Source: Polyangiaceae bacterium
GTDB taxonomy: Bacteria; Myxococcota_A; Polyangia; Polyangiales; Polyangiaceae
Direction: 5' to 3'
Assembly (NCBI GenBank): GCA_041389725.1
Contig: JAWKRG010000007.1
Coordinates: forward strand, 489,083-553,082
Length of the DNA: 64,000 bases
The position numbers and the translations under genes are program-made. Of the stretch, positions 8,363-17,440 are shown one piece after another (the stretch's first letter is position 1; each line of letters begins with the position of its first letter). Below the pieces are notes generated by a model that saw only the letters and a list, made by a program, of their open reading frames with translations, did not search any database and was not told where the DNA came from.

Positions 8363-9877
8363 TCACCCCCGGAAGCGCGCGACGACGACACCGATTGAGG
8401 TGCCCACGAACGCAGTGAGCGCTACCAGCGTTGCCGTCGACGAGGCGGATGGCACCCCGACGCGGATGACCACGACCCCCATTTCCAGCGCAGTCACCGC
8501 CGCCGTCGCCACATAGGCCGAAATTACGTGCGCCGCACTCATTCCGGGCGGGGACACCCACCAAGGTCTTTGCGGCGCGCGCGGCTGGTGCGGGTGCTCT
8601 TGGTGCGCTAGCGGCGCGGTTCGGGTGGACGCTGGCGAAGCGTCCGGCGGTGGCTTTGCGGGCGGAGCTTCTGGCAGTGGCTTTGCCGGCGGAGGTTCCG
8701 CTGCTGCGGATTCATGCAGTTCCTCGGTCTTCACTCGCGCATCGCCTGCGCGCATCGATCCCGCCGGAGCGCCCGCTCGCCGGTCGCGCGAGGCGGGCAC
8801 AGCCGCATCGGGAATCGTGTGCTCGCCGGGCTCAGCGTTGCCGCCGAGCAGCGCGGGCCCATTCGCAATCGGTGCTGCCAGGTCGATACCGGGGTCACGC
8901 CCCGCGCTGTGCGCCTGCGCGGCCGTCGGACTGAGCATGGTGTCGCGACTACCCAGGGACCGCTCGCGGACAGCCGGTGTCCCAACGGAGTGCGGATGCT
9001 GCGTCGATGGCTGAGCGCCCAACGCCACCGCAAACTCCGCGGCATCTTGGAAGCGGTCCTCGGGACGCTTCTCGAGGGCGCGCTGCACGATGCGGTCCAA
9101 TCTGCCGGGGATTCGTTCGTCCTTAAGCGACGGGTTGGGCGGCACGGTTCTCAGATGCGCCTCGAACAGCTGCTTCGTGGTCCGCAGGTGTTCGAAGGGG
9201 GCCTCACCTGTCGCGAGCGCGTAGAGCAGCAGGCCCACGGTGTACAGATCCGCGCGGTGGTCGACGGTTCTCCCGAGGATCTGCTCGGGGCTGATGTATC
9301 GCGGCGTGCCGATGATCGCGCCTTCGGCCGTCGGGATTGCGGAAGGCGCGGGCGCGCCCGAGCGACTGCTGCCAGCCGAGACCTTGGCGATCCCAAAGTC
9401 GAGAAGCTTGACCACCAATGCGCCAGTCGAGTCACGATGGAGAAACACGTTGTCAGGCTTGATGTCCCGATGAATCAGTCCCAAGGCGTGTGCTGCACCC
9501 AGCGCGTCGAGAACCTGGCGCACGATCTCCACCGAGTAGGCCAGTGCGGGCGGCCCCTGGTGACGCAAGAGCTGGCCGACGGTCTGCCCTTCCAGGCGCT
9601 CCATGATGTAGAAGGGACGCTCGGCGGCCGTCTTGCCGAAGTCCGTCACGGACACGATGTTCGGATGCGACAGCGCGGCGAGGGACTGGGCCTCGATCCG
9701 CATCCGCTCGATCACACCTGGATCACGAGCAAACTCCGGCCGCAGCAGCTTCGCAACGACTTCTTTCCCAAGCACCAAGTGCTCAGCCAGGTACACGTCG
9801 CCCATCCCCCCCTGACCGATCAGGCGGAGCGCGCGATACTGCGTCCCGGCGAGCGGATCGTCTTGCTGCGATGACAC
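8363..9877 (-). CDS. PknB-type Ser/Thr protein kinase with two C-terminal TM helices
   Basis: 504 residues from a GTG. The kinase domain covers about 13-280 and is complete: GQGGMGDVY loop, VAKLL Lys (K43), IHRDIKPDN (D138), DFGIAK (about 157) and a PEQ activation-segment end. A Pro/Ala-rich linker follows (about 300-435). Near the C-terminus are two hydrophobic segments (about 440-470 and 475-500), so the protein is probably membrane-anchored with almost nothing outside. No PASTA or other sensor domain is visible. It is not tightly linked to either neighbour (172 bp and 157 bp gaps). An active kinase is likely; substrates are unknown. Confidence 0.88.
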   Translation of the reverse strand: MSSQQDDPLAGTQYRALRLIGQGGMGDVYLAEHLVLGKEVVAKLLRPEFARDPGVIERMRIEAQSLAALSHPNIVSVTDFGKTAAERPFYIMERLEGQTVGQLLRHQGPPALAYSVEIVRQVLDALGAAHALGLIHRDIKPDNVFLHRDSTGALVVKLLDFGIAKVSAGSSRSGAPAPSAIPTAEGAIIGTPRYISPEQILGRTVDHRADLYTVGLLLYALATGEAPFEHLRTTKQLFEAHLRTVPPNPSLKDERIPGRLDRIVQRALEKRPEDRFQDAAEFAVALGAQPSTQHPHSVGTPAVRERSLGSRDTMLSPTAAQAHSAGRDPGIDLAAPIANGPALLGGNAEPGEHTIPDAAVPASRDRRAGAPAGSMRAGDARVKTEELHESAAAEPPPAKPLPEAPPAKPPPDASPASTRTAPLAHQEHPHQPRAPQRPWWVSPPGMSAAHVISAYVATAAVTALEMGVVVIRVGVPSASSTATLVALTAFVGTSIGVVVARFRG

Positions 9878-10034
9878 TGCCGGCAGCTTACACCGTTACG
9901 TCCGCGCGCGGAGCGGTTGCTCATCGTTCCGCTGCTGGTGCTTCCCGAAACGGCAAGTGAATCCAACCTATCGCTTGTCGAAGACGCGCGGCGACGTTTA
10001 GGGCTTGAGCGCCTGGCAAGGTCGTCGCTCACGG

Positions 10035-11138
10035 CTACCCCGTCGCGGATGTGCCGTAGTGCGTCGAAATGCTACGCAGAACCCTTTCTAGCTCCGGCAA
10101 AGACGGCCGGCGATCAAGCGCGTAGGCAGTCATGTCCGCCAGCAGCGTGTCGATCGCCGGATCGCTGCAAACGGAGCCAAGCCGACCGGCTGCGAGTCGG
10201 TGGGGGCTTGGCACCTCGCCCGTTAGCAGTTCGATGCAGGTGACCCCGAGCGCGTACACATCGCTCTCGGGCCCAACCTCGTGCGCATCTTCGATCTGCT
10301 CAGGTGCCATGTAGTGGAACGAGCCGAGCTGCACGGTAGCCTTCGTGATAGTGCCGGCTCCGGTGAAAGAGCGATTCAGGTCGCCCCAGAGGGCGATGCC
10401 GAGGTCGCCCAGAACATATCCGCGATCCGTGAGCAGGATGTTGGGTGGCTTGATGTCGCGGTGCACGCAGTTCTCGGCGTGCAAGTGCCGCAGGCCAGCT
10501 ACCGCGCGCAGCGCGACGTCGACGACCTCCTCGAGCGACAGCACACCACGCGCATTCAGCACATCGCGAAGCGACCCATTCGCCAGTTCCATAACGAGAA
10601 ATGACGTCGTCACGTAGTCACCGTAGTCGCGGTATTCCACGATCGCGTCATGCGTGATCCGTGGTCCAAGGCGAGACTCGCGCCGGAATCGATCACGCAC
10701 GTTGTTGAACACGCTCGGCTCTAGCAGATCCGGGCGAGGCGAACAGACTTTGACCGCGACCCGGTTCCCGGACCGACCCTCTCGGGCCTCCCACACCGCG
10801 CCCACCGCTCCCGAACCGAGTTCGCGAATCAGCACATATTCGTCATGAGTGCCCACGAGCTTGTCGTTGCGGGCAAGCGTGAAGTTCCTGGGGGACACCT
10901 GTGAGAGCGCCGCGTTGATGTCCGCCTCCGTGACCTGGCTGCCGTCCAACGTGATGCGAAAGCGGCCACCCGCCATCGGAGTCATGAACTTCACGAGCTT
11001 GTTCTTCTTGCGGTACGTCTCAAGCGTCGACTTCTTCCACGCTGGCACCGCGGCCAGGATCTCGTCGGAACTGACCACGTCACCGGCGGAGTGCGCCTTC
11101 AGGAAAGTGAGGAACTGACCGGGTCCAGGTTTCGCCAT
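10035..11138 (-). CDS. Soluble Ser/Thr kinase with unusual N-terminal (winged-helix-like) domain
   Basis: 367 residues from the ATG at 11138, chosen because AGGAGG lies 7 nt upstream; the frame runs on to 11309 without support. Residues 1-90 are not kinase: a helical, basic region (WKKSTLETYRKKNKL) followed by a beta pair (GGRFRITL), which resembles a small winged-helix domain. The kinase domain spans about 100-360 with GSGAVGAV loop, K130, HRDIKPPN (D228), DLG in place of DFG, and APE. There is no transmembrane segment, unlike the other two kinases here. It lies downstream of the GmrSD/HNH cassette in the same direction but across an AT-rich 369-bp gap, so any functional link is inference. 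Confidence 0.85.
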   Translation of the reverse strand: MAKPGPGQFLTFLKAHSAGDVVSSDEILAAVPAWKKSTLETYRKKNKLVKFMTPMAGGRFRITLDGSQVTEADINAALSQVSPRNFTLARNDKLVGTHDEYVLIRELGSGAVGAVWEAREGRSGNRVAVKVCSPRPDLLEPSVFNNVRDRFRRESRLGPRITHDAIVEYRDYGDYVTTSFLVMELANGSLRDVLNARGVLSLEEVVDVALRAVAGLRHLHAENCVHRDIKPPNILLTDRGYVLGDLGIALWGDLNRSFTGAGTITKATVQLGSFHYMAPEQIEDAHEVGPESDVYALGVTCIELLTGEVPSPHRLAAGRLGSVCSDPAIDTLLADMTAYALDRRPSLPELERVLRSISTHYGTSATG

Positions 11139-11507
11139 GATGGCCTCCTGCGTCCGTGGCGCCCGCCCCAACCGGCGACCAGCTACTAAACGCGTGTGAG
11201 GTAAGTTGGATCGCCAGTGTCGCTTGGTCAAGTCGCTGGGTTCTAGTTTCATAAATGCATTCCAATGGTTAGATATCCACAGGTTATCCTCAACCTGAAC
11301 ACATGACACTGATCTAACAATACTACTGGAAATCGTTTGAGTCTCCAGTGTTCAGCACCTTCGAAGGGATCAAAGAACGCTGAGTCGCAACTGCCAAGGT
11401 CCAGCGCGGCATCACCGCCGCGCGCGCCGACGCTTATCGCCCGCCGGGCCGGCTAGCGGCGACCTTCACGGAACGGATACGAACGGCCCGCAGCACGTCC
11501 AAGCCGC
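11139..11507. promoter_or_regulatory. AT-rich intergenic region upstream of the kinase at 10035-11138
   Basis: No gene is visible. The stretch from about 11205 to 11345 is clearly richer in A and T than its surroundings and ends just before the kinase ribosome-binding site, so it probably carries that gene's promoter. Small inverted repeats are present: AGGTT/AACCT at 11281-11296, and ACTGGA/TCCAGT at 11325-11349 with a 13-nt spacer. I could not assign a sigma-factor motif with confidence. Confidence 0.35.
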
Positions 11508-12113
11508 TCAAGGGTAGAAGTGGTTCTCAGGCATCATGCGGCGCAAGAATACTTGCATCCCCTGCGAGTTGTAGGCGCGGATCGACTTATACCTCGAAAC
11601 AAACTCATGCCCTTCCGGTATGCCCTCCGACCGCCACTGGTTGAAGAGATCGTCCTTCAGGAAGTACAGCACGCGAAGGAATCGGATGGGGAGCCTCGCT
11701 TCCTCGACCGGCTGCTTTTCATACGTGCCAGCTAGCTTCCACCGTGGTTGACAACCGCGACCGCGTGGCATGCTTCCCGTCAGCCACTTGAGGTCGCATC
11801 GGAGAGCTCGTGATACCGTCGCTGCGCTGTAACGGGAACGCTTGTCGTTGAAGTTGTGTCGTGACCCGCACGCCTCGATCGCGATCACGTCGGCGAATCC
11901 TTGAATCGGCGCCAAGCAGATGTAGAGTCCGTCGGGCTGCGTGGAGAATGTGCGTGATCCGGCTGAGTACATACGAGGAGCGGGACCCGCGCCAAACACG
12001 GGTTGTGCTCGCAGCCACTTGGCACCGGGCACCGATGGCTCCCACAGCTTCTCTGTGACGCCTGGCCATGCGCGAAGTGCTTGCTTCGCTTCCTTGTCGT
12101 CCGAAACCGTCAC
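11508..12113 (-). CDS. Uncharacterised protein, partner of HNH endonuclease
   Basis: 201 residues from a GTG at 12113; soluble, with no signal peptide or membrane segment. I do not recognise the family. Visible features are a central beta-rich segment ending in DVIAIEACGS, followed by a conserved-looking NDKRSRY stretch, and a C-terminal region rich in aromatic and basic residues. The D...E-x-A arrangement could belong to a PD-(D/E)xK-type nuclease core, but this is a weak guess. It begins 30 bp after the HNH endonuclease gene, in the same direction, so the two are probably cotranscribed with the DUF262 gene. Confidence 0.55.
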   Translation of the reverse strand: MTVSDDKEAKQALRAWPGVTEKLWEPSVPGAKWLRAQPVFGAGPAPRMYSAGSRTFSTQPDGLYICLAPIQGFADVIAIEACGSRHNFNDKRSRYSAATVSRALRCDLKWLTGSMPRGRGCQPRWKLAGTYEKQPVEEARLPIRFLRVLYFLKDDLFNQWRSEGIPEGHEFVSRYKSIRAYNSQGMQVFLRRMMPENHFYP

Positions 12114-12143
12114 AATGGCCGACTCCGAGTTCGGGGGTAGCGA

Positions 12144-13376
12144 TCAGGCATGGCCTCGTCCTCCGAACCGGGTCCGAATGTGCTCGGGAGCAGGCCAGAG
12201 CTTCTTGTCCTTCGGCAGCGTCATCGTCCTCCCGTGCAGGTTTGCGCTCACGGCCTCGTCCATCGGGCTGTGCGACCCGTGCTTGCGAGCCATCCCCGAG
12301 TATTGGATTCGGTAAGCTTCATCTACCCGGAGCCAGTCGGCGTCGAACAACCCGTGGTGGTTCGAGCACAGGAGGATGCCGTTGTTCACGCTCATGCGCT
12401 CGTCAGCCGAACAAGCCGCCCACGGCACGATGTGCGCTGCGTCGAGCGCCACCGTGAAGCTCAGCTCGCAGAATGCGCACGACGAGTCGTACGCACGGAG
12501 GAGCGCCTGCCGGAAGATAGCCTGCGCCTTTCCTCTTACCTTCACGAGCTGATACACCTCCGCGGAAGAGTTTGGCATTTCTACGAGGCGGTCTGCGAGT
12601 TCCTCTTCCGTGCTCCCATGGACCGCGTACCCGAAGGGATTTGGCAGCCCATCCCAGTCAAACGCGAAGACCCGCTGCTGCGCCGTCTCCAGGTCATCGG
12701 CATCCCACGCGGTGAAACCCTTGCCCGGCCGAGCATCTCCCACGCGCACGACCAGGCTCGTTAGAGGGGCTAGCTTCTCCGTGATGCAGTAGTCCTGAAT
12801 CAGGACCAGCGGGAAGCGAAGAACCCGGTGATGGAATCCACCGGAGGCTCTACCGAGCTCCTTGTAGGTGATCGTCTGCGCCATCTTGGCGCACGCGGCC
12901 AGTGCTGCCCAAACCGCCGCTGCCCGCTGTTCCTGGTTGACGGAGCTGTCCGCGCTACGGGACGCACCGTCGTCCGCAGGTGGGCGCCCCGCTCGACCTG
13001 GAGCTGCCGGGCTCTTCGGTCTGGCCCATGCCGCATGGACGCGGTTCAACTCCGAGATCCAGAACTGCTGTCGGTCTGCGATGTTCTTCCCGAGAGCCGC
13101 GGCGAGCTTGAAGAAGCCCTCACCCGGTTCCATATCGCCCGTCTTGTGGATCACGAGGACGGACAGCATTCCCTTGCCCACACAATCCTGCTCCGTGGAC
13201 ACCTCAGCGAGCATGGCGTTCAGCCGTGGATCGTCCGGCCCCAGCCGCACTGCCTGCAGCCTATGCACCAGACTCGAATAGGTGATCGTCCCACGACTTG
13301 CCGCGACGGAGCCGAGAATGGAAGTCATCTCGCTCTTCGCTCGCTGCCAGACCTGGTCGCTCATCCCGAGCGCCAT
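12144..13376 (-). CDS. HNH endonuclease with duplicated N-terminal domain
   Basis: 410 residues from the ATG at 13376, which overlaps the upstream stop codon as TGATG (translational coupling); the longer frame to 13505 lies inside that gene. Residues about 28-117 and 167-245 look like two copies of one domain. Both open with TITY, carry a Cys in the middle, then a hydrophobic strand and a GD...PGxGF motif, and end in a Q...W stretch. The C-terminal HNH domain (about 298-355) has CxxC (C300, C303), AHIVPW (H315) and CSNHHGLFD (H340/H341), the expected metal and catalytic residues. A DNA nuclease role in restriction, working with the GmrSD-like protein, is likely. Confidence 0.8.
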   Translation of the reverse strand: MALGMSDQVWQRAKSEMTSILGSVAASRGTITYSSLVHRLQAVRLGPDDPRLNAMLAEVSTEQDCVGKGMLSVLVIHKTGDMEPGEGFFKLAAALGKNIADRQQFWISELNRVHAAWARPKSPAAPGRAGRPPADDGASRSADSSVNQEQRAAAVWAALAACAKMAQTITYKELGRASGGFHHRVLRFPLVLIQDYCITEKLAPLTSLVVRVGDARPGKGFTAWDADDLETAQQRVFAFDWDGLPNPFGYAVHGSTEEELADRLVEMPNSSAEVYQLVKVRGKAQAIFRQALLRAYDSSCAFCELSFTVALDAAHIVPWAACSADERMSVNNGILLCSNHHGLFDADWLRVDEAYRIQYSGMARKHGSHSPMDEAVSANLHGRTMTLPKDKKLWPAPEHIRTRFGGRGHA

Positions 13377-15346
13377 CAGGAAGTCGAGTCTCCGGGTCGT
13401 GCGTTTCCTAGTGCGACGCTCGTGGCGTTTTGCGGGTACGGCCACATGTGCAGCGCGTGGTCGAACAGCAACCGCCCGCGCTTTTGGATCTCCTCTTCGT
13501 TCCAAACGAGAGTGTCTTGGAAGTGGGTGTTGATGCGGAGTGCGCTTTGCTTCGCGATCTCGGGCTGCTTTGCGTCGTAGGCGCCGTTGCTCACGGACGA
13601 GTTCAGGGCCCGTGTCAGCAGCGTGAGATTGCCGAGGCTGTGGAGCAGACGTCCGCGCCTTTCCACAGCGGTTTCGTCCGACTCGCCGCGCCCGCAGAGT
13701 TCCGGCGGTTCAGGCCACGCAGGCAGTCCCCAAGACTGCGGCAGCACATGCTCGACGGTCAAAGGTCCACCCACAGTGATCGCCTCTTGCTTGCTGCCTC
13801 GCATCGCGTGGTCGATCGCGAGCAGCACCATGGCGCAGCGGCTCGCCTTCATCGTTTCGTAGGCTGGCTTTTCCAGCCACGCCCGCAAGAACTTCTTGTC
13901 GTCCGGCCACTCGCCCGCGGGCCCCTCGGGCGCGAGAAGAATCTTCTGGATGAGCCCGCGAGAGATGGAGTCAGTGCCGCGAAGCCGCTGGAGCATTGAA
14001 AGGAAGAAGCGATTGTAGTTCTTCGTGCCCAGGTCACAGACCATACGGCGGACGAGGTACGACTCAAGGTCAGTCACGATTCCGTCGAGTTCCCCGAGTG
14101 CGACGCGTTCACGACCGCCGACTAGGAGCAGGAGAAGCACGGGGTAGACGGTGCTGGTGTCCAACGCCTTCAGGCGCTTCGCAAAGACGTCAACCCGACT
14201 CTCGCCCTCGGGCACGAACAGCCCGGCGAACACGTCGCTGTGTCGTCGGAGTTGCCGAAGCTCTTCAGCGACGCTCCGTTCAGGGTTCCCTTCCCACCAA
14301 GCACGGAAAGCGTTGAATAGATGTCCGATGTCCAGATCCTGGCCGGACCGGTACTGCACGTAGTGGTGGATGAAGAGATCGAGACGGGTCCGCCGAAGAC
14401 GACCCTGACGCTCCATCTGTTTCCAGAAGCGATTGTCCTTGCCGGCATCCGCCTCAGCGGGGCGTTCGTCGTACTCGGACCACCAGGATGTATAGAGTTC
14501 GCCCGCGTCCTCGCCCTGCTGACTCGCCCTCAAGAACACGAAGTTGCGAATCAGGTCCGAGGGCAGAAGCGGGACGCCGCGCGCATTGAGCGTCTCGAAG
14601 ATCACCTGGGGGTCGTCCTCCTCCTCCAGCTCGATCACCACGAGCTGGATGTGGCGCCGCAGCGCTTCATACAGACAGTGAGCCCGCTCCGCAGAGAACG
14701 TCGCGGGCGCCTGTTCCTCGACTTCTGTCTCCCCATCAGGGAGGGCCGCCGGAAAACAGAAGTCTCTGATGGCGTGCGCGAAGAACAGATACGCCTCTAC
14801 GAGCCGCGGCCGGGGCTCCGGCTTGCGCGCGTGTTTCCGGCGCTGCAGTGGATACCGCTCAACCAGTGCTTCTATCGAACCCGCACTCATGGAAGCGTCG
14901 AAGTCGTGCCGGTCAGCATTGGTGGGCCAGATCTTGAGACGTTCCTGTTCTGCTTCCCGAACGCCATCGTTCTCAGTGAGTCGCTGCAGGTCATCACCGA
15001 GGCGGTTCTCCTGCGTCGTTGAGATGACGTCCCGAAACGCCGCCAGCATCAGCTGGAGTGTGGTCAGCCGCTGCTGTCCGTCGATGACTTCGACAGTATC
15101 TACCTGGCGCCCGTAGACCCGAATCTGATTCAAGACCACCGCGCCGAGGAAGTGGTTTCCGATTGGGTCGCTCCGCGAACCGTGCTGGTCCCGCTCGACC
15201 ACGGCTTCCGCGCGTCCCAGAACATCCTGCCAGAGTGGAGTCCATTGCTCCTCTTCGTCCCAGACGTACGGGCGCTGGAACAGAGGCACCACGTATCGCC
15301 GCTGACGTTGAAAGAGGTCGAAGAGTGGGAGGTTCGTTGAACGCAT
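13376..15346 (-). CDS. GmrSD-like restriction protein (DUF262 + DUF1524)
   Basis: 656 residues from the ATG at 15346, with GGAGA about 8 nt upstream. The N-terminal DUF262 domain has the PLFQRPYVW segment (about 21-29) and the VIDGQQRLTTLQ motif (D89), which in this ParB/Srx-like fold binds nucleotide. The C-terminal DUF1524 domain shows EHVLPQSW and LGNLTLL...LNSSVSN, the HNH-like signature of the GmrD nuclease. In phage-exposed bacteria GmrSD cleaves modified (for example glucosylated hydroxymethylcytosine) DNA. Here both halves are fused in one chain, as in many homologues. It is the first gene of a three-gene unit with the HNH nuclease and a small unknown protein. The family call is strong; the exact substrate is unknown. 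Confidence 0.85.
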   Translation of the reverse strand: MRSTNLPLFDLFQRQRRYVVPLFQRPYVWDEEEQWTPLWQDVLGRAEAVVERDQHGSRSDPIGNHFLGAVVLNQIRVYGRQVDTVEVIDGQQRLTTLQLMLAAFRDVISTTQENRLGDDLQRLTENDGVREAEQERLKIWPTNADRHDFDASMSAGSIEALVERYPLQRRKHARKPEPRPRLVEAYLFFAHAIRDFCFPAALPDGETEVEEQAPATFSAERAHCLYEALRRHIQLVVIELEEEDDPQVIFETLNARGVPLLPSDLIRNFVFLRASQQGEDAGELYTSWWSEYDERPAEADAGKDNRFWKQMERQGRLRRTRLDLFIHHYVQYRSGQDLDIGHLFNAFRAWWEGNPERSVAEELRQLRRHSDVFAGLFVPEGESRVDVFAKRLKALDTSTVYPVLLLLLVGGRERVALGELDGIVTDLESYLVRRMVCDLGTKNYNRFFLSMLQRLRGTDSISRGLIQKILLAPEGPAGEWPDDKKFLRAWLEKPAYETMKASRCAMVLLAIDHAMRGSKQEAITVGGPLTVEHVLPQSWGLPAWPEPPELCGRGESDETAVERRGRLLHSLGNLTLLTRALNSSVSNGAYDAKQPEIAKQSALRINTHFQDTLVWNEEEIQKRGRLLFDHALHMWPYPQNATSVALGNARPGDSTS

Positions 15347-15404
15347 TTGGTGATTCTCCGATCGTGCTGCTGGCCAGCGGCAGTCCAAGACTCCCCGCAT
15401 TCGC

Positions 15405-15995
15405 CTATCGGCGCCTGAGCGCGTTCTCTAGCTTCTTCCTGACGAACGGGACCCGCTCTGTTTCGAGCGCATGCGCCAGTGCTTCTTGCACAGCCGCAGA
15501 CCGGCGGGTGGAGAGCGCTCCAGCGGCTGCCCCGCGGACGTGCGCGTCGTCATCTTTCAACGCAGTGCGAAGGGCGTGAATCGACTCCGCACTTGGCGGG
15601 TGCTGCCCGAGAGCGACTAGTGCTGTTCGCCGGAGAGATGCAAGCTTGCCCCTCGCGGCCAAGGTCGTGAGGGTTCGGGTGGACTCGGCCGAGTTGAACT
15701 CCCCCAACAGCGCCGTCGCGCGCAATCGTGGGAAGGCTGGCTGCGACTCATCCGTGGCGATCTCAATCAACGCCGCCGTCGGCTCGCGACACGCGCTTCG
15801 AGCATCGGCAGCGGCGGGCACGTCGTGCGGAGCGGTGATCACCACGAGCAAGCTATCGCGACATGGAACTGTCGACGGCTCGGTGACTGCTGCCTTGGTG
15901 GGGGGAACCCGAGCATCGGCCCCGTCCGTGCTCTGGCGCGCACAAGCAACGCAAAGGACCAGTGCAGAAAGAAGTGGAAAAATCGGCTTCCGCAT
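15405..15995 (-). CDS. Lipoprotein with HEAT-like repeats
   Basis: 196 residues from the ATG at 15995, which overlaps the previous stop as TGATG; the upstream extension to 16169 is inside that gene. The signal peptide (MRKPIFPLLSALVL) ends at CVAC. The mature part is Ala/Leu/Arg-rich and contains repeated helical pairs of HEAT/PBS-lyase type, such as LRATALLGEF, LRRTALVALG and VRGAAAGAL. It is probably a periplasmic or outer-membrane protein-binding scaffold. It is translationally coupled to the metzincin-like gene, so the two may act together; no substrate can be named. Confidence 0.7.
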   Translation of the reverse strand: MRKPIFPLLSALVLCVACARQSTDGADARVPPTKAAVTEPSTVPCRDSLLVVITAPHDVPAAADARSACREPTAALIEIATDESQPAFPRLRATALLGEFNSAESTRTLTTLAARGKLASLRRTALVALGQHPPSAESIHALRTALKDDDAHVRGAAAGALSTRRSAAVQEALAHALETERVPFVRKKLENALRRR

Positions 15996-17182
15996 CACCT
16001 GGACTCCGCGACATAGGAAGACCTGAGCACGACGCCTTGGTCTGCCGTGAGGCGCTTCGGCGGGCCATGTGGGTCGTAGTACCAGAACATCAAGTTGTCG
16101 GTTCCGGCGCCGGCACACTCGCCAGGCTCCAGCAGGCCATTCATGTTCGTATCGCGCGCGGCACTGCACTCCGGTGTGTCGGCAAGGTGGTCGAAGGTCT
16201 TGCCCGAGCGCTCCGAGGTGTGACGCACGCCCAACCAGTGAGCTACTTCATGCGACACGGTGAACCACAGCGCCGAACTGACGATGGCACCCGTCGGACC
16301 ACGATGGGCGTCGACCGAAATCACGACACCAAGTTTGCCGAGCACACCAGGCAGCCCGGGGACGCCCATCGCCTGTCCCAGCACGTTGCCCGCGGTATCG
16401 CCCGAGAGCAGTTCGCGTACGAAGTACACGGTTACGGCATCCGGTAGCGGCGGGTACTCCGCCGACGGGGTCACCCCAACCTGGCTCAAGTCGTAGAACT
16501 GCGCCGTGGACACAGTAGACCACGCGGGATCGGGGATGGAGCCTGCGCCAAGTGCAGAGACGCGCAACCCAACGGACGCATAGACGGAATCGAAGTAGGA
16601 CGCAGAGTCGAAGGCGGCCTTGGCTTCGTCTGCCGATGCGAAAGCGTCCTGCACGAGGACGAGATTCAGCGCAAACACCCCGTTGAAGGTCAGTGCACCA
16701 CGCCTAAGGCCGAGCACTGGCCGCAGGGTTTGCGGAGTATCACCGGCAAACCGAACCGCGTGGCGCCCTCCCTGTGCAGGCAGCAGCGGCCCTCGCGGTA
16801 GCATCAACTCGGGGGTCACCATCGCCTGGAGTGCGTCCACCGACGAAGTATCAATCACCTCGTCATACCCCGACGCTTGCCACGAGGTAGGAATGCCCGG
16901 GGACGGCAGCGCCACTACCGAGATCACGTCATCCGGCAGGCAAAGGCCGATGCTCCCGGACTCCCATACCGGCCCCACCCCAAGCTGCACTTGATTCGAC
17001 AACGCCACATCCGGAAGTTGAATCAAGCCTCGAGAATACGAGGGCACGACGCTGCCGAGATCTGCGTCGCCCGCCTGACAGGGAACCGGGCTCGGTGGTG
17101 CCGATCCGCCTCCCCCCGAGCCGCCGCCACCGCAGCCCGCAGCAGCCGCGCACATCAACCATCCCACCCTGCGCACGAGCAT
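15995..17182 (-). CDS. Metzincin-like zinc metalloprotease lipoprotein
   Basis: 395 residues. The signal peptide ends at AAGC and is followed by a Gly/Ser-rich linker. The key feature is HEVAHWLGVRH near residue 320, the full HExxHxxGxxH zinc-binding motif with catalytic Glu. A candidate Met-turn (NLMFWYYDP) lies about 45 residues later, as expected in pappalysin/metzincin families. The upstream 300 residues are beta-rich and unassigned. The protease is probably surface-exposed and active. It is the first gene of a coupled pair with the HEAT-like lipoprotein. Confidence 0.8.
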   Translation of the reverse strand: MLVRRVGWLMCAAAAGCGGGGSGGGGSAPPSPVPCQAGDADLGSVVPSYSRGLIQLPDVALSNQVQLGVGPVWESGSIGLCLPDDVISVVALPSPGIPTSWQASGYDEVIDTSSVDALQAMVTPELMLPRGPLLPAQGGRHAVRFAGDTPQTLRPVLGLRRGALTFNGVFALNLVLVQDAFASADEAKAAFDSASYFDSVYASVGLRVSALGAGSIPDPAWSTVSTAQFYDLSQVGVTPSAEYPPLPDAVTVYFVRELLSGDTAGNVLGQAMGVPGLPGVLGKLGVVISVDAHRGPTGAIVSSALWFTVSHEVAHWLGVRHTSERSGKTFDHLADTPECSAARDTNMNGLLEPGECAGAGTDNLMFWYYDPHGPPKRLTADQGVVLRSSYVAESR

Positions 17183-17440
17183 GAGAGTACCGTCGCGAGC
17201 GCTCCGTGATCAAGGCGCGCGACCACCTAGCTCCAGAGTTGGTCGCTTCCTGTCGCTTGGCCCACACTGGCGCTGGGCCACCGTCACTCCCTGGCCTGCG
17301 AGAATGAGGGCTTAGATGCGCGCGCACTTGTCGCGGTATTCCAGCGCCGTGCCGCGGAGGTACAGGCGCGCGAGCGCAAGGACGTGTCGAGCCGAGGGCT
17401 CCGGCCCCTCATCTCGAGCAAACGCGGTCTTCCGGGAGCG

